DNA of 64,000 nt from Diphasiastrum complanatum (lineage: Eukaryota; Streptophyta; Lycopodiopsida; Lycopodiales; Lycopodiaceae): positions 1,723,155-1,787,154 of the forward strand of contig CM055093.1 of assembly GCA_029204225.1 (NCBI GenBank). Direction: 5' to 3'. A model generated the notes under the pieces. It was not told where the DNA came from. It saw only the letters and a list, made by a program, of their open reading frames with translations, and did not search any database. Positions 49,757-60,717 of the stretch are shown here, in pieces. The position numbers were made by a program, and so were the translations under genes. Every line of letters starts with the position of its first letter. Position 1 is the stretch's first letter.

Positions 49757-52700
49757 TTAAGAACCGTCTTGGTCCTCTAAGACAAAGTCTGGAAAAATCT
49801 TGCGAAGGACGCTGCCTCTTTCCCAAGTGGCATTCTCAACAGGCTGATCATTCCACTTAACCAGATATTCTCGGTATAGAGTATGACGAGTCTGCGTCTC
49901 TCTACTATCAAGAATCTCCTCTGGTTCATGTGGAGGTTGTTGAGGATCCAATGGGAGAACTAGAACATTGTCCCCTACCAGATTGTCTGATCTGGCTAAG
50001 GCTTTTCGTAACTGACTTATATGAAAGACTGGAAAAACCTTACTGCTATGTGGGAGTTCTAGTTCATAGGTGACCTCGCCTAGTCTCCTACTGATGGTAA
50101 AGGGACCACAATACCTTGGAGACAACTTAGCACACACTCCTGATTTGAGGGTTTTAGAGTCAACTGGGACTCTCAAGTAGACTTTCTCACCAGTGGAGAA
50201 CTGCACATCCCGTCTGTGTGGATCTGCATAATACCTGGCTCGATCCTGGGATTGTCTAATGCTACGCTTAGCATGTTCTATCATCTGGTTTAGGTCTTCT
50301 AAAAAGTTTCTGGCTGCTTCAACTTTTTCTTGTTTAAACCCTACAGCTGTGGGTGAGCGTGGCTGAAAACCGTACATCAGCATAAATGGGCTATATCCCG
50401 TAGCTGAATGTTTGGTACTGTTATAAGCAAACTCTAATATCGAGAGATACTCCTCCCAATTAGTCTGCTTCTTGCTGACGTATGCTCGAAGCATATCCTC
50501 CAGCACTTGATTTACCCTTTCTGTTTGACCGTCCGTCTGTGGATGGTCGGTGGTACTCATATTAAGTTTAGTATGGAGATGATGGAATACTGCCCTCCAA
50601 AAATTCCCAGTAAACTTACTGTCCCGGTCGCTGACTATGCCGGAAGGTAGACCGTACAATTTAAATAGCCCGTCTACAAACAACCTGGCTAACTCTGGAG
50701 CTCTAACGGTTGTTTTGGTCGGAATAAAATGAGCCATTTTGGTCAGACGGTCAACTGTGACCCATATAGCGTCATTACCCCTTTGGGTTTTAGGCAGGCC
50801 TACTATAAAATCCATGGAGATACTCTCCCATTTACCAGCTGGTATTTCTAAGGGATGCAACAACCCTCCTGCCTTTAAACGCTCTGCTTTATTTACTTGA
50901 CATTTCTGGCAACTGGTTACATACTGGTGAACGTCCTTTTTCATACTGGGCCAGAAAAATTGTTTACGAAGAAGCTCATAGGTCTTCTGTATGCCTGGGT
51001 GTCCCGCGCTAGGATTGTCATGACATTCATATAGGACCTGCTGCCTATAATCCTCTGAATTGGGGACACATACTCTATCTCTATAGAGCAAGTACTCATC
51101 CTGAATGGAATACTGTTTCCATTTGAATCCTTGAGTCAACTGACCCTCAACCACTGGGGTTTGCTTGGGTAATACAGGCTCAGAATCCTCAACGTCATCT
51201 GACGACGTATACTCGGACTCATCGTCATCCTCAACGGGAGCTGCCGTATTCTTGGATGAACTGGTACCAGCCCCGGGAACTGGTTCTAGAGTCTGTAACT
51301 GTCTGTTCTGGACTGAGTTCCAGATAATAGAGAAGAATGCATCATGCTGGCATTTCCCTCTCAAGGACTCGAGTAACTCATTACGAATCTGAGTAAAACT
51401 CAGCTCGTTTATCATAGGCATTCTGCTAAGGGCATCTGCTACTGTATTGAATTTTCCACGCCTATATCTGATAGACATGTCAAACTCTTGCATCAACTCT
51501 GCCCAACGAGCTTTCCGACCTCTAAGCTCAGGTTGATTGCAAAGGTATCTGAGACTCTCATGGTCTGTCAGGACCTCAAAGTTGGCACCATACAAATAAT
51601 GCCTCCAAGTCCTAAGGGCATGGACTATAGAAAAGAGTTCCTTTTCATAGGCACTGTACCTAGTCTGAGCTGGCTCGAGTTTTTTACTCTCGAACGCAAC
51701 TGGTCGTCCACCCTGAGTTAGCACAGCACCTACTGCAAAGTCGCTAGCATCTGTTTCGACCACAAATGGCTGATTGGGGTCGACGACTTTTAAAACTGGT
51801 GCTGTAGCTAAGGCTGTTTTGAGAGCATCAAAGCTCTCTTGTTGTGCGGACTCCCAAATGAACTCCTTTCCCTTCCCCTTAAGGAGATTTGTCATAGGGA
51901 CTGCTATCTGAGCATATTCCTTGACAAATCGTCTGTAATATCCCGCCAGACCAAGAAAGATTTGAAGTTCCAAAATATTCTGAGGTCTCAGCCAACTGAG
52001 TATGGCTTTAACCTTATTTGGGTCCATCTTAATCCCATCTGAAGAGATAATGTGACCCAAATATGCTACTTCTTCAACGAAGAATTCACACTTGGATTGT
52101 TTAGCATAAAGCTTATGCTTCTGAGCAGTCGAAACACCTTTCTGAGGTGTTTTAGATGCTCCTTCCTCGTTTTGCTGTAGACGAGGATGTCATCTAAAAA
52201 TACGACTACAAACTTACCCAAGTATGGTCTGAGGACACTGTTCATCAAGGTCATAAAGGTAGCTGGAGCATTTGTGAGCCCAAATGGCATCACCTTAAAC
52301 TCATAATGACCGTGACGAGTCCTAAAAGCTGTTTTCGAGACATCTTCCGATTTTATATGGACTTGATGATATCCCGATCTGAGGTCTATTTTGCTGAAAA
52401 ACTTAGCCCCGTCGAGTTGATCAAACAACTCGTCTGCCCGAGGCATAGGGTATTTATTCTTAATTGTGACTTTATTGAGGGCTCTGTAATCTACGCAAAG
52501 ACGCATAGACCCCTCTTTCTTTTTCACCAATAGGACTGGTGAGGCCCATCGTGAACTACTGGTCTGAATTTGGCCTTTCCCAAGATAGTCTGTTAACTGC
52601 CTAGTTATTTCTTCATCCTCTGTTCGGCTGACCCGATACGGAGGTTTAGAAACAGGTGTTGTACCTGGTACTAGGTTTATTACATGATCTACCTCTCTGC

Positions 52701-54543
52701 TAGGTGGTAAACCATGTGGCAAATCTTCAGGAAAAACATTTTTAAATTTAGACAATAAAGTTTCTAATTTACTGATTTTCTGCTGAATAGAACTGGAAAT
52801 AGAAACTTCAGGAATAAACTGAAAGTCACATAAGAATACCTGATGGTCTTCGTCTCCGATTAGCTGACAGAGCTCTGAACTGCAGACCATAGGTCTGTTG
52901 GGAACATCATGCTCCCCATGCAACTGGATCTCTCGGCCTTTATGCTAAAAGCTGAGGGTGTTCTCCTGATAGTTTCTGTGGAGGGAAGGTCCTAAACTGT
53001 AGAGCCAATCTCTCCCGAGAACAATGTCTGTTCGATCCAGGTGCATTATCTGAAAGTTTATTTCATCTTGGTACCCCTGAATACCAAGATTTAACTTACT
53101 TACCATAGTTTCCCATATTTTTTTATCTTCACCCTTAGCTAATGAAACTATGTACCTATGCTGACTAGGTACTTCTGGTAGTTTAAGCTTTTTAACCAGG
53201 GTGTGGTTGATGAAATTATGGGTTGCCCCATCATCAACCATGACTCTTACTGACTGGTTACCAACTTTCCCATGCATACGTACTAGGTCATGCGGCCCAA
53301 AGCTGAAGGGTCTCGCTAGCATTGCAGAGGTCAGCTGGCAACAGTGTTCATGATCTTCATGATACACTTTGATCTCGGAAGCTGCCGAGTCACTAGGGAA
53401 ACATACAGTCTGAACAAGATGAACTTGTTTTTTATCTTTCTTATCTTTTTTAGTGAAAGGCCCCTTGGGACACTGTCTGACTGTGTGTCCCTTGCCCATA
53501 CACACAAAGCACAAACGTTCTTGTTTGGCTTTCTCAAAATCATCTGGTTTTAAGGGTTGTATGAGTGAAGGGCGTTTCTGAGAAGCTTCACTTTTAAATT
53601 TGTCTTCTTTCTTTCTTTTTAAAAATTTCTTTTTAAATTGAAAGTCTTTCTGAGAAGGCTGCTCAGAAAGTGGCTGTTGTCTCGCCTTCTTCCTACCCAC
53701 TGAATCATCATAGATTTGAGCATATCTGAGAGCTTGCTCAAGGGTAGTAGGCGAGTTTCTCTGGACCTCTACTTTATATTCATCTTTGAGGCCACGGACA
53801 AATCCCCTGATTTTTTTATAGTCATCCATATTTTTAATCTTTAAAATTGCTTCTCGATACTGCGAGATATATTGGATGAGGGACTTGTCCATTATTGTTC
53901 TTTCCCAGGCTTCCCAGGCTCTATCAAGTTCATTCTCTGGTAGAAATTCTCTTAGGAAAGCTTCTTCAAAAGCTTTCCATGACCGGGGAGTCTGCCCAGT
54001 CTCCTGGAGATTTAACCACCACTTATAGGCCATAGGCCCTAAGGAAAGACTGGCCTCAATAGCTTGCAAATGGTCAGGGGTCTGTTTAAGATCATGAATG
54101 TTCTTCCATTTGTTGAGGAAGGTTTGTAGAATATCTGCATTTCTATCCTTCTCTTCCCCATTAAAAGTAGGAGGTTTTAAATCTTTAAAAACACTGGAGT
54201 GAGACCGTAAAGTCTCACCCGAAACTGATGGAAGTGGAGAAGGGGATAACTGAGAAGTGAAGGGAAGGCTTCCTTTCGCGGAACTCAAAATCAAGCTTTT
54301 GAGTTCAGCGAACGAGTCGTCCACACTGGACTTGAAATTGGCTAATGCCAACTTCAGTTCATCCACTTCTGTTACCAATTGGAGAAACTGCTCCTTGGTA
54401 ACCAGTTCGTCGAGTTCTTCGGCGAACTGTTCCTGTTCTTCCACTTCCATGGGTTCCTTCCCTTTTTTGTAAGCCAAGGCTTCTGTTTCAAGTTCGTCGA
54501 AGCCTCTCTCCTGGGGTTGATCAGGTCCCTGAGGAGTGGTCAT
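49757..54543 (-). pseudogene. Gypsy-2 gag-pol region with chromodomain
   Basis: Gag head MTTPQGPDQPQERGFDEL near 54.54 kb, zinc knuckle CFVCMGKGHTVRQC near 53.5 kb, protease word VMVDDGATHNFINH near 53.23 kb. Reverse transcriptase with [14 protein letters not shown] and FLDDILVYS lies at 52.0-52.5 kb, RNase H at 51.4-51.8 kb, the integrase zinc head [19 protein letters not shown] near 50.96 kb, and the integrase core with [16 protein letters not shown] near 50.53 kb. A chromodomain ([19 protein letters not shown]) follows at the C-terminus near 49.82 kb. Chromodomains steer such elements to marked chromatin. Fossil, nearly whole, about two breaks. Confidence 0.9.
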
Positions 54544-55315
54544 CTTCGGAACTGAAAGAGAGTTACCTTAACTTCTGAAGGAAAAAAAGTCTAAAAGACT
54601 AATTTACAACTGTACAAGGAAAAGGAAAGATGACTTAGCTGTTTCTGAGGACTGTACTTCCACAGAGAGAATCAAGAAAAGCCCTTTCAGCTCTTCCTCC
54701 ACTGATTTGAGGTTGGAAAATGTGCAACAAGATCTGAAACTTTTGCTATCCCCCCTCGCTGGTCTGACAGCATCTCAATTTGTCCACAAAATGGCAAGTC
54801 TGAAGTCCAAAAACCCTTCTGAATTCTGAATTTCAGAAGTCTCCTGCTCGCTGATCTGGTAGGAATCCTCTTGCTCCAAATCTCTGACGTTGGGGCCCGA
54901 AAACTTGTCCAAAAACCAGATTTTCAGAAGCACTGGCAGCGCTGGCCCTGCTCCTCTTTTTTGGTTTCAAACTCGCTGAGAACCAATAAATTTTTCCCTG
55001 GAAATCAGATGCAGGTCTCTGGCTATACAGCGATGGAGGTGCTGGCTTCTTCCTTCTCTAATTTCGCTGGGAAAACTATAGAGAATCCTCTGAACTCAGT
55101 GAGAAACAGCTGTTTTTCCAGCGAGTTACCTACAATTGGAATCTGACTCCTTGCTACTGTGATTTCTCAGTGAAAATCAGAAGTTTGAAGGCTGCTCCTA
55201 CAGCGATCCTCCTCCTCTATTCCTCTCTGAGAATCTGAGAAACACTTCCTATCTTCTGATAGCTTTCTCTACTGCTGCTCCTAACTCCCTAGGATGGAGA
55301 TGGCTCTGATACCAG

Positions 55316-55674
55316 TGTAATAGATCCTAACACCACAGTAGGGCAAAACACTAACTGATCCACCCAACCTTGCCTACTCCCTGATATAGAGTAAGCCCCT
55401 CCTAGCCCAGTGTGAGGACTGGTAGCATGCTACTGCCAAGTGTCGGCCACGTGGCACTGACGTGGCCGACTGCACGTCGGGACCCAACTGGGGGCCCTAT
55501 CCTGCTGACAGGGTCCCTAGGCTGTGTTAGGCCCGCCATGACTATGGACCGTGCTGGGGCACACTACTCACACTGTCTTGCCCTGTTGGTCATGTACACT
55601 GGACACGACCCTGACTGTGGTATCTGACCTATCTGTGTTCTCTAGGGTTCGGCACTGGTTACGAGCTCGTAACA
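55316..55674 (-). repeat. Gypsy-2 5' LTR
   Basis: 359 bp partner, same palindromes at 55658-55673 and about 55442-55470. The leader from 55315 down to 54544 is non-coding. Confidence 0.93.
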
Positions 55675-56919
55675 GCTGCCCATATCGTCCGATTTGAAAA
55701 GAGCTGCCCACGTTTTTGTCTCTTCAACATGTTTTTCCAAGCAAGATATTTTATTTGAAGTTTCCTCCGAGACACTATTTTCTGCAAATCGTTGCTTGAG
55801 TAACACATTTTCTTGTTCAAGCCGCTCCATTCGCTCATTAACACGACAGAGATCCTGAACCAGCTTGCCATTCTTCGTTTTGAAAAAGTGTAATTGTCTC
55901 TTAAGGCCGAGGATTTCTTGCCGAATGAAGCTGAGGTCATAAGCAAAGAGGCCTTCAGTTGGTTTAGAAGGGGTATAATCAACAAGCGGATTCGTAATCG
56001 TTGTGGAAATTCCAGCAGCAGATGCGGTAGGTACGGTAGATAGTTCAAAAACAGATTCGGAGGTAGGTTCCATGTAGAAGCAAGAGGATCTGCGCTGGAA
56101 AGTGCGGTCAGAGCTGATTCTAAGGTGGAGCCAGCAGCGGACAGGTTAGGAAATGCGAGCCCTGAGGTGGTGTAGCGCAGGCATCCCAAAGGGAGCCGGG
56201 AACCACGACTTAGCTTCCCAGCCTTCAACTCTTGCCATCCAAACCCCGGGAGCGGCGCCGGCGCCGTTGGCGCCTGGAGCAACAGGGGCGCTGTTGGCGC
56301 CGATGGCGCTGGAAGTAAAGCTTGTAAAGGTAGCTTTACAACATCCACTCCACCTTTATAAAATCTGATGTCCTCATCAGATGTCAGATTAAAGTAAAGG
56401 TGTCTCCCAATTAAAATAACTATACATTTAAGCTACTTGGCACAGTACTCAATTTACTGGCCACTTTTTATTAACATTGAAGCTGGCACACCACAAGTCG
56501 GAGGCTCATCTCTTTGTACTGAAAAATTACATAACTTGAAAATATATCTTTGTCTGGGAAAAGCGTAGATTTGATATCGCTTTCGTAAAACCCGAGAACC
56601 TTATTAACTGGTGACAGAGGCCTTTCTTTGAAATGTTTGCCCCTGTCGCTTCTGACTTTCGACTTTGGAACTCCTTTGAGCTCCTGATTTGTCCTTGATG
56701 CACTTTGTGTTGAGCTCCCTGAGCTCCAGATTTGTTCAGTTCCGCACAGGTATCAAGGCTCCCTGAGCCGAAGGATTTATCGTTTGATTGCCCACTTTAT
56801 GGTCCACTCCGTGCCTTGTTGCTTCTGCACCTTGATTTCTCTCCTTGTCCCAGCCTGATCTTGATACTTTTCCATCTTGGCTCTTCAAGGTAGGCAAATA
56901 TTGAGTACTCCGCAATGCA

Positions 56920-57292
56920 CCTCTCACTTAGCTTGAAGTAGCTCTTTGAATGAGCCCAAATGTAACCATTGACCTCGTGGAAAGCCAAAGGGTCGCACCA
57001 GTTTGATCCGCATCCGAACTATCTCTTCGCGTTTGTTTGAAGCACCATGTCCGTCGCGCAAAACTTAACTTTCACAATTCCATCACTGGTCAGTTGCCTC
57101 ACAGTCAAAACAAGAAGTGTACATCGAGCTTAGCTTCAAGTAGCTCTCTTTGAATCAGACACATGCACCCAGAGTTTGCACTAGTCCGATCTCAACACGA
57201 ATTGTCCCTTAGCGTCCGTTCAAAATACCAAGTCTCTCATGCAAGACTCAACTTTCACAGTTCCTTCATTGATCAGCTGCCTTACACGTAAC
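56920..57292. repeat. Two diverged ~200 bp tandem units in the LARD interior
   Basis: Shared words in order: cacttagcttgaagtagctctttgaa, cagtttgat/ctagtccgat, cgtccg, caaaacttaactttcacaattcc and tcagttgcctcacag. Copies at about 56920-57112 and 57125-57292. Confidence 0.65.
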
Positions 57293-58235
57293 ACAAGCCA
57301 GCGTACTCATATGTTTCCTCATCATTGCTGGTCCAGAGAAAGCCTATAACAAACTTTCCTTTCCACAACAAAAACTTGTCAACTTATTAGGTCCAAAGTT
57401 CGCCAGTCTCCTCGTGTGAGTATGGCTAGGTCACCTTGAATTTGCCCCCATTTTGATCAACTTTCATTCGAAATTTGCCCCAAGAGAGAGGTGTGGTGAC
57501 AGTTCCCCTCCACTTATAAAATCAGCTGATCGGACTTAGAGTAGAGTTCTTCGGACAAAAAGCCTTTCCAACACTTTGCTTCCCATCTGCTAGGATTATG
57601 GCTCGATCCAACTTGTTGCCAATCTCTGAAGAGGATCCTAGTCTTTCCCCTTTGAGGAAAAACCCAACTGATACTGGATATCACCCATGCTCAGTGAGTT
57701 TCAGTTCCGAAGGTGGCCGTCCCAAAATGAAGACCAATTGCTCCATAGAAGATCTCCCATGAAATTGCCCTTTCCAACTTTTTGACTTTCTGCTTGCGTC
57801 TGGTGGGTGTTGTCGCAAATGAAACTAACCCAAGAAACAGGCTAGCCATCCATCCTGTGCAAACATTGAGTCGTTTCGTTGCCGTTCACATGCGAGTACT
57901 TGAACTGCAAATCCGCCCCACAGATTCTATAGTCCTCTTTGATTGATGGCATCAGCCTTCAAAAGAAAGGTTCCTTCTCGAGCCATCAGCTCCGTGTATC
58001 ACAAGCAATCATGCAAACCAGGCAAAGCACGAGTACTAAGACTCACCACGAATACATACAAGTAAGACACTCACGCAGGTTTACTAACAAGTAATAAAGA
58101 CAAGGTCCCCCTTTGAGATGGTCCTGCCAACGGACCTTTGCCTGGCCGCGCCCATACAAATTGATCACAGAATCAGCCCACATAGGACACCCCTCCAACC
58201 ATCCGATCGGCAGCTATCCCGCACCGGCAGCTAAC

Positions 58236-58520
58236 CACCCGTGCTTTACACCCAAATTCGAGCAGCATCTCTGTATCAATGGTTAACCCGTACAGTTCGA
58301 ATATGTCGCCCCGCACCCCACAAGGTACAGACCGTGCTTTCACCTACCTAGGCAGCACTTTGCCTCATCCGTCCTACGTGCAGACATCGCCAGGCCCGAA
58401 CCGCGAGAACTGACCGTGCTTACACCTTGAGGGCAGCACTTTGACTCATCAAGTCCCCCGTTCTGCCGACCACCCCGACCGTGGACGCACCCGTGCTTAC
58501 ACTGTGGGCAGCACCTTGCA
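58236..58520. repeat. Four ~80 bp tandem units next to the LARD primer site
   Basis: Units built on accgtgcttacacct...gggcagcactttg...catc start at about 58240, 58330, 58410 and 58487 and end some 70 bp from the primer site. Confidence 0.7.
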
Positions 58521-58684
58521 CAACAGTTGTCTTGATGAACCCCAAACCGTGGCCATTTCCGTGAGATCCGCATAGCTGACCGGCCAGTCGGCTCTGATAC
58601 CACATGTAGCGCAGGCATCCCAAAGGGAGCCGGGAACCACGACTTAGCTTCCCAGCCTTCAACTCTTGCCATCCAAACCCACTT

Positions 58685-59205
58685 GACATACAAGCAGCCA
58701 ACTCGCCAACAACGATCAGACTTAACCAACTTGAAGTTCCGAAAACCAACATTGAGATCCAACCTGGCGCCATGCCAGATCGGGGGTCCCGATGTGGGTG
58801 ACTTCCCTCCAAGGAAGCCGCCCGACATACATCAAACTTAACCAACTCGAAGCTTCGTTACAAACGAGTAACATCCATTCCAAGCAAGCGGTCTGACTTA
58901 CATCAGACTTAACCAACTGAAAGCTTCGTCACGAGCGTTGGAAGCCAACCAGGCGCCACGCCAAACTGGACAGCCATAAACAGGTAACTTCCACCCAAGC
59001 AAGCCATCCAACTTAGCCGACAGGTTAGAGCCCGTTCCCCAAGAGCTTAACCCATTCACGTTCATGCAAGGAACACTCAGAACCACAAGCCGCCACAGAT
59101 ATGGAAACAACCAGTTCCTGGACCAAATGGTCCCAACAGCATACCGCTGGCGCCACGGACCGAATGGTCCCGACGGCATACCGCTGGCGTCCCGGGATAC
59201 GACCC
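58685..59205. repeat. Repeats inside the long LARD LTR
   Basis: The word cagacttaaccaactcgaagcttcg recurs with changes at about 58715, 58830 and 58900. A ~39 bp unit, ggaccaaatggtcccaacag plus cataccgctggcg, occurs twice at about 59120-59197. Confidence 0.65.
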
Positions 59206-60137
59206 TCAACTATGTGCCAACTTAAAAATTTGGAAGCGGCCTTACAATTGGCGCTTTTACCGAACACTGAAACCCAGAAGGTAATCAGAGTCAGTTTGAG
59301 GAAAATCCCACTTTATTGATAAATCTGAGAAGGTTACATTTCAAGTGTGTGACCGACCCTAGTCTCCGGGGCGCTAGCATGCCAAGGCGAGAGCCACAAC
59401 ATTCCAGCAAGGGAGGCTAAGACTTGGTTGGAGCTCGCCCTGAGTCGCAACCCGCACTCCCCTATAGTATTGGTGTGATTCGGCACCCCCCCCTCATACC
59501 AAGCACTCTACCCAAGCTGGTAAAGCACGTTTTTCTCTCTCTAGGATTTTCTCTTTCTAGAAAGTCATTTTCTCTCTCTAGATTTTATTGATCCCCAAGC
59601 TTCCTTTAATCATGCCTAGATCGTGTGAGGTGATTGCACATCGATCTGAGCTCTCTGGACTCTGCTAGAACCGATCAAAGATTTTCAGCCATAGGAACTT
59701 GGCGCCGGCTGGATTCTGGTCACAGTGGCGCCGGGAGCAGCAGGGGCGCTGCTGGCGCCGGGGACATAGCTGGCGCCGATGGCGCCGGAAGTAAAGCTTG
59801 TAAAGGTAGGTTTACAACAGGTGGAGCGGTGGCAGCAGCGGAGCTGTGTGGTGGAGCGACCACGGAGCTAGGTGTTGGAGCGATGGCAACAGCGTAGGTT
59901 AGGGCTAGCAGCGGAGCTGTGTGGTGGGGCGATGGCAGCAGCGGACAGGTTAGGGCCATTTGCGGATAGGTATCTAGGTGCGATGGAGACAGCTGAAAGA
60001 AGCGGATCTGCGGTGGAGCCAGCAGCTGAGCGTGGAGGAGAGTGGGGGTAGTTACGTCCCCCTCGCGTGCGTGGAGCCATGTGGTGGAGCACTGGCAGCA
60101 AACAGATCGCAGCTAGGAGGGCGCCACCATAGCTGAG

Positions 60138-60138
60138 C

Positions 60139-60174
<36 letters not shown>

Positions 60175-60220
60175 GAGAGAGAGAGTGTGGCATGTGCATT
60201 GTGATTTGTGTGTGAGAGAG

Positions 60221-60268
<48 letters not shown>

Positions 60269-60594
60269 AGAGAGAGATTGTGTGTGTGAGTGTGTGTGAG
60301 TGTGTGTGTGAGATTGTGTGAGTGCGTGTGTGTGTGTGAGTGATTGTGTGTGTGTGAGAGAGTGATTGTGTGTGAGATTGTGTGTGTGAGAGAGTGTGTG
60401 TGTGTGTGTGTGTGTGTGTGAGATTGTGTGTGTGTGTGTGAGAGAGTGTGAGTGTGTGAGAGAGTGACAAGTGTGTTTGTTTGTGACATGTGTGAGAGTG
60501 TGTGTGAGTGTGTGAGTGAATGTGTGTGTGTGAGTGAGATAATAGAATGATTGTGTGTGTGTGTCAATGTGTGTGTGTGTGAGAGAGAGAGAGT

Positions 60595-60634
<40 letters not shown>

Positions 60635-60657
60635 TTGTGTGTGAGAGTGTGTGTGTA
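60138..60657. repeat. Compound (GA)n/(TG)n simple-sequence tract
   Basis: GA tract at about 60138-60185, then TG, TGAG and GAGA mixtures for some 450 bp. Long frames here, read as Ser-Leu or His-Thr runs, are artefacts. Confidence 0.95.
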
Positions 60658-60717
60658 CAAGCGGTGTGAGAGACTAGAGTGTGCACTGTGTGTGTGTACC
60701 TGCCACCTGGTGGCACC

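Larger units (their letters stand above)
49387..55674 (-). mobile_element. Ty3/Gypsy chromovirus-like element (Gypsy-2), young, inside LINE ORF1
   Basis: 6288 bp, minus strand. LTRs 49387-49745 and 55316-55674 are 359 bp each, TGTTACGAGC...ATTACA on the coding strand, and differ at two positions by eye (~0.6 %). The target duplication GCTGC is perfect (49382-49386, 55675-55679). The primer site for initiator-Met tRNA (ggctctgatacca on the plus strand) is at 55302-55314; the purine tract reads ctccctccccctt at 49746. Nearly whole, with about two breaks. Confidence 0.95.
56171..59819 (-). mobile_element. Non-coding LTR retrotransposon (LARD-like), inside the LINE 5' part
   Basis: Perfect target duplication GGTGG at 56166-56170 and 59820-59824. 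The right (5') LTR spans 58605-59819 (1215 bp; coding strand TGTTGTAAACC...GCGCTACA). The left (3') LTR at 56171-56343 is a much shorter version sharing both ends. The primer site ggctctgatacca (plus strand) lies at 58590-58602, and a purine tract (tccactccaccttt on the plus strand) follows 56343. The 2.26 kb interior has no gag or pol, so it must borrow proteins. It is richer in G+C than its surroundings and full of internal repeats. Assigning it to Copia or Gypsy is not possible from the sequence. Confidence 0.8.
48977..60080 (-). pseudogene. LINE ORF1 (coiled-coil protein), interrupted twice
   Basis: The head near 60080 reads MAPRTRGGRNYPHSPPRSA, rich in Ala, Pro and Ser. The middle at 55680-56073 is a strong coiled coil (RQEILGLKRQLHFF, RVNERMERLEQENVLLKQRF, ISCLEKHVEETK). 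Across the Gypsy insertion at GCTGC it resumes with LSSLEKQVEETASILKQ, a near repeat of the preceding heptads, then a basic tail (SREQKAHNIRVRVIPDTQDA) ending at 48977. Such proteins bind LINE RNA. No zinc knuckle is seen. The frame is uneven in the head region. Confidence 0.7.
45010..60120 (-). mobile_element. LINE (APE-type non-LTR retrotransposon), split by two LTR elements
   Basis: Removing the two inserts (49387-55674 and 56171-59819, each with one target copy) leaves a ~5.1 kb minus-strand LINE, a normal full length. From its 5' end (right): an Ala/Pro/Ser-rich ORF1 head starting near 60080, a coiled-coil region at 55680-56073, the rest of ORF1 at 48977-49386, then ORF2 with APE endonuclease and reverse transcriptase. 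The 3' end is not sharply defined; an A-rich run on the minus strand at about 45010-45060 is a candidate tail. Subfamily not assigned. ORF2 carries at least one frameshift, so the copy is dead. Confidence 0.85.

Noticed and set aside
56171-56246. 76 bp block shared with 58605-58680, first read as a spliced exon of a host gene
   Set aside because: Borders lack GT-AG and the block is simply the shared end of the two LTRs.
59476-59500. A C-run next to ...ATTCGGCA that looks like a polypurine tract and LTR edge at about 59484
   Set aside because: The perfect GGTGG duplication places the LTR edge at 59819, so this is an internal feature of the long LTR.
59868-60660. Long minus-strand frames of His-Thr and Ser-Leu runs
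   Set aside because: Translations of the TG/GA simple-sequence tract; only the stretch below about 60080 fits the LINE ORF1 head.
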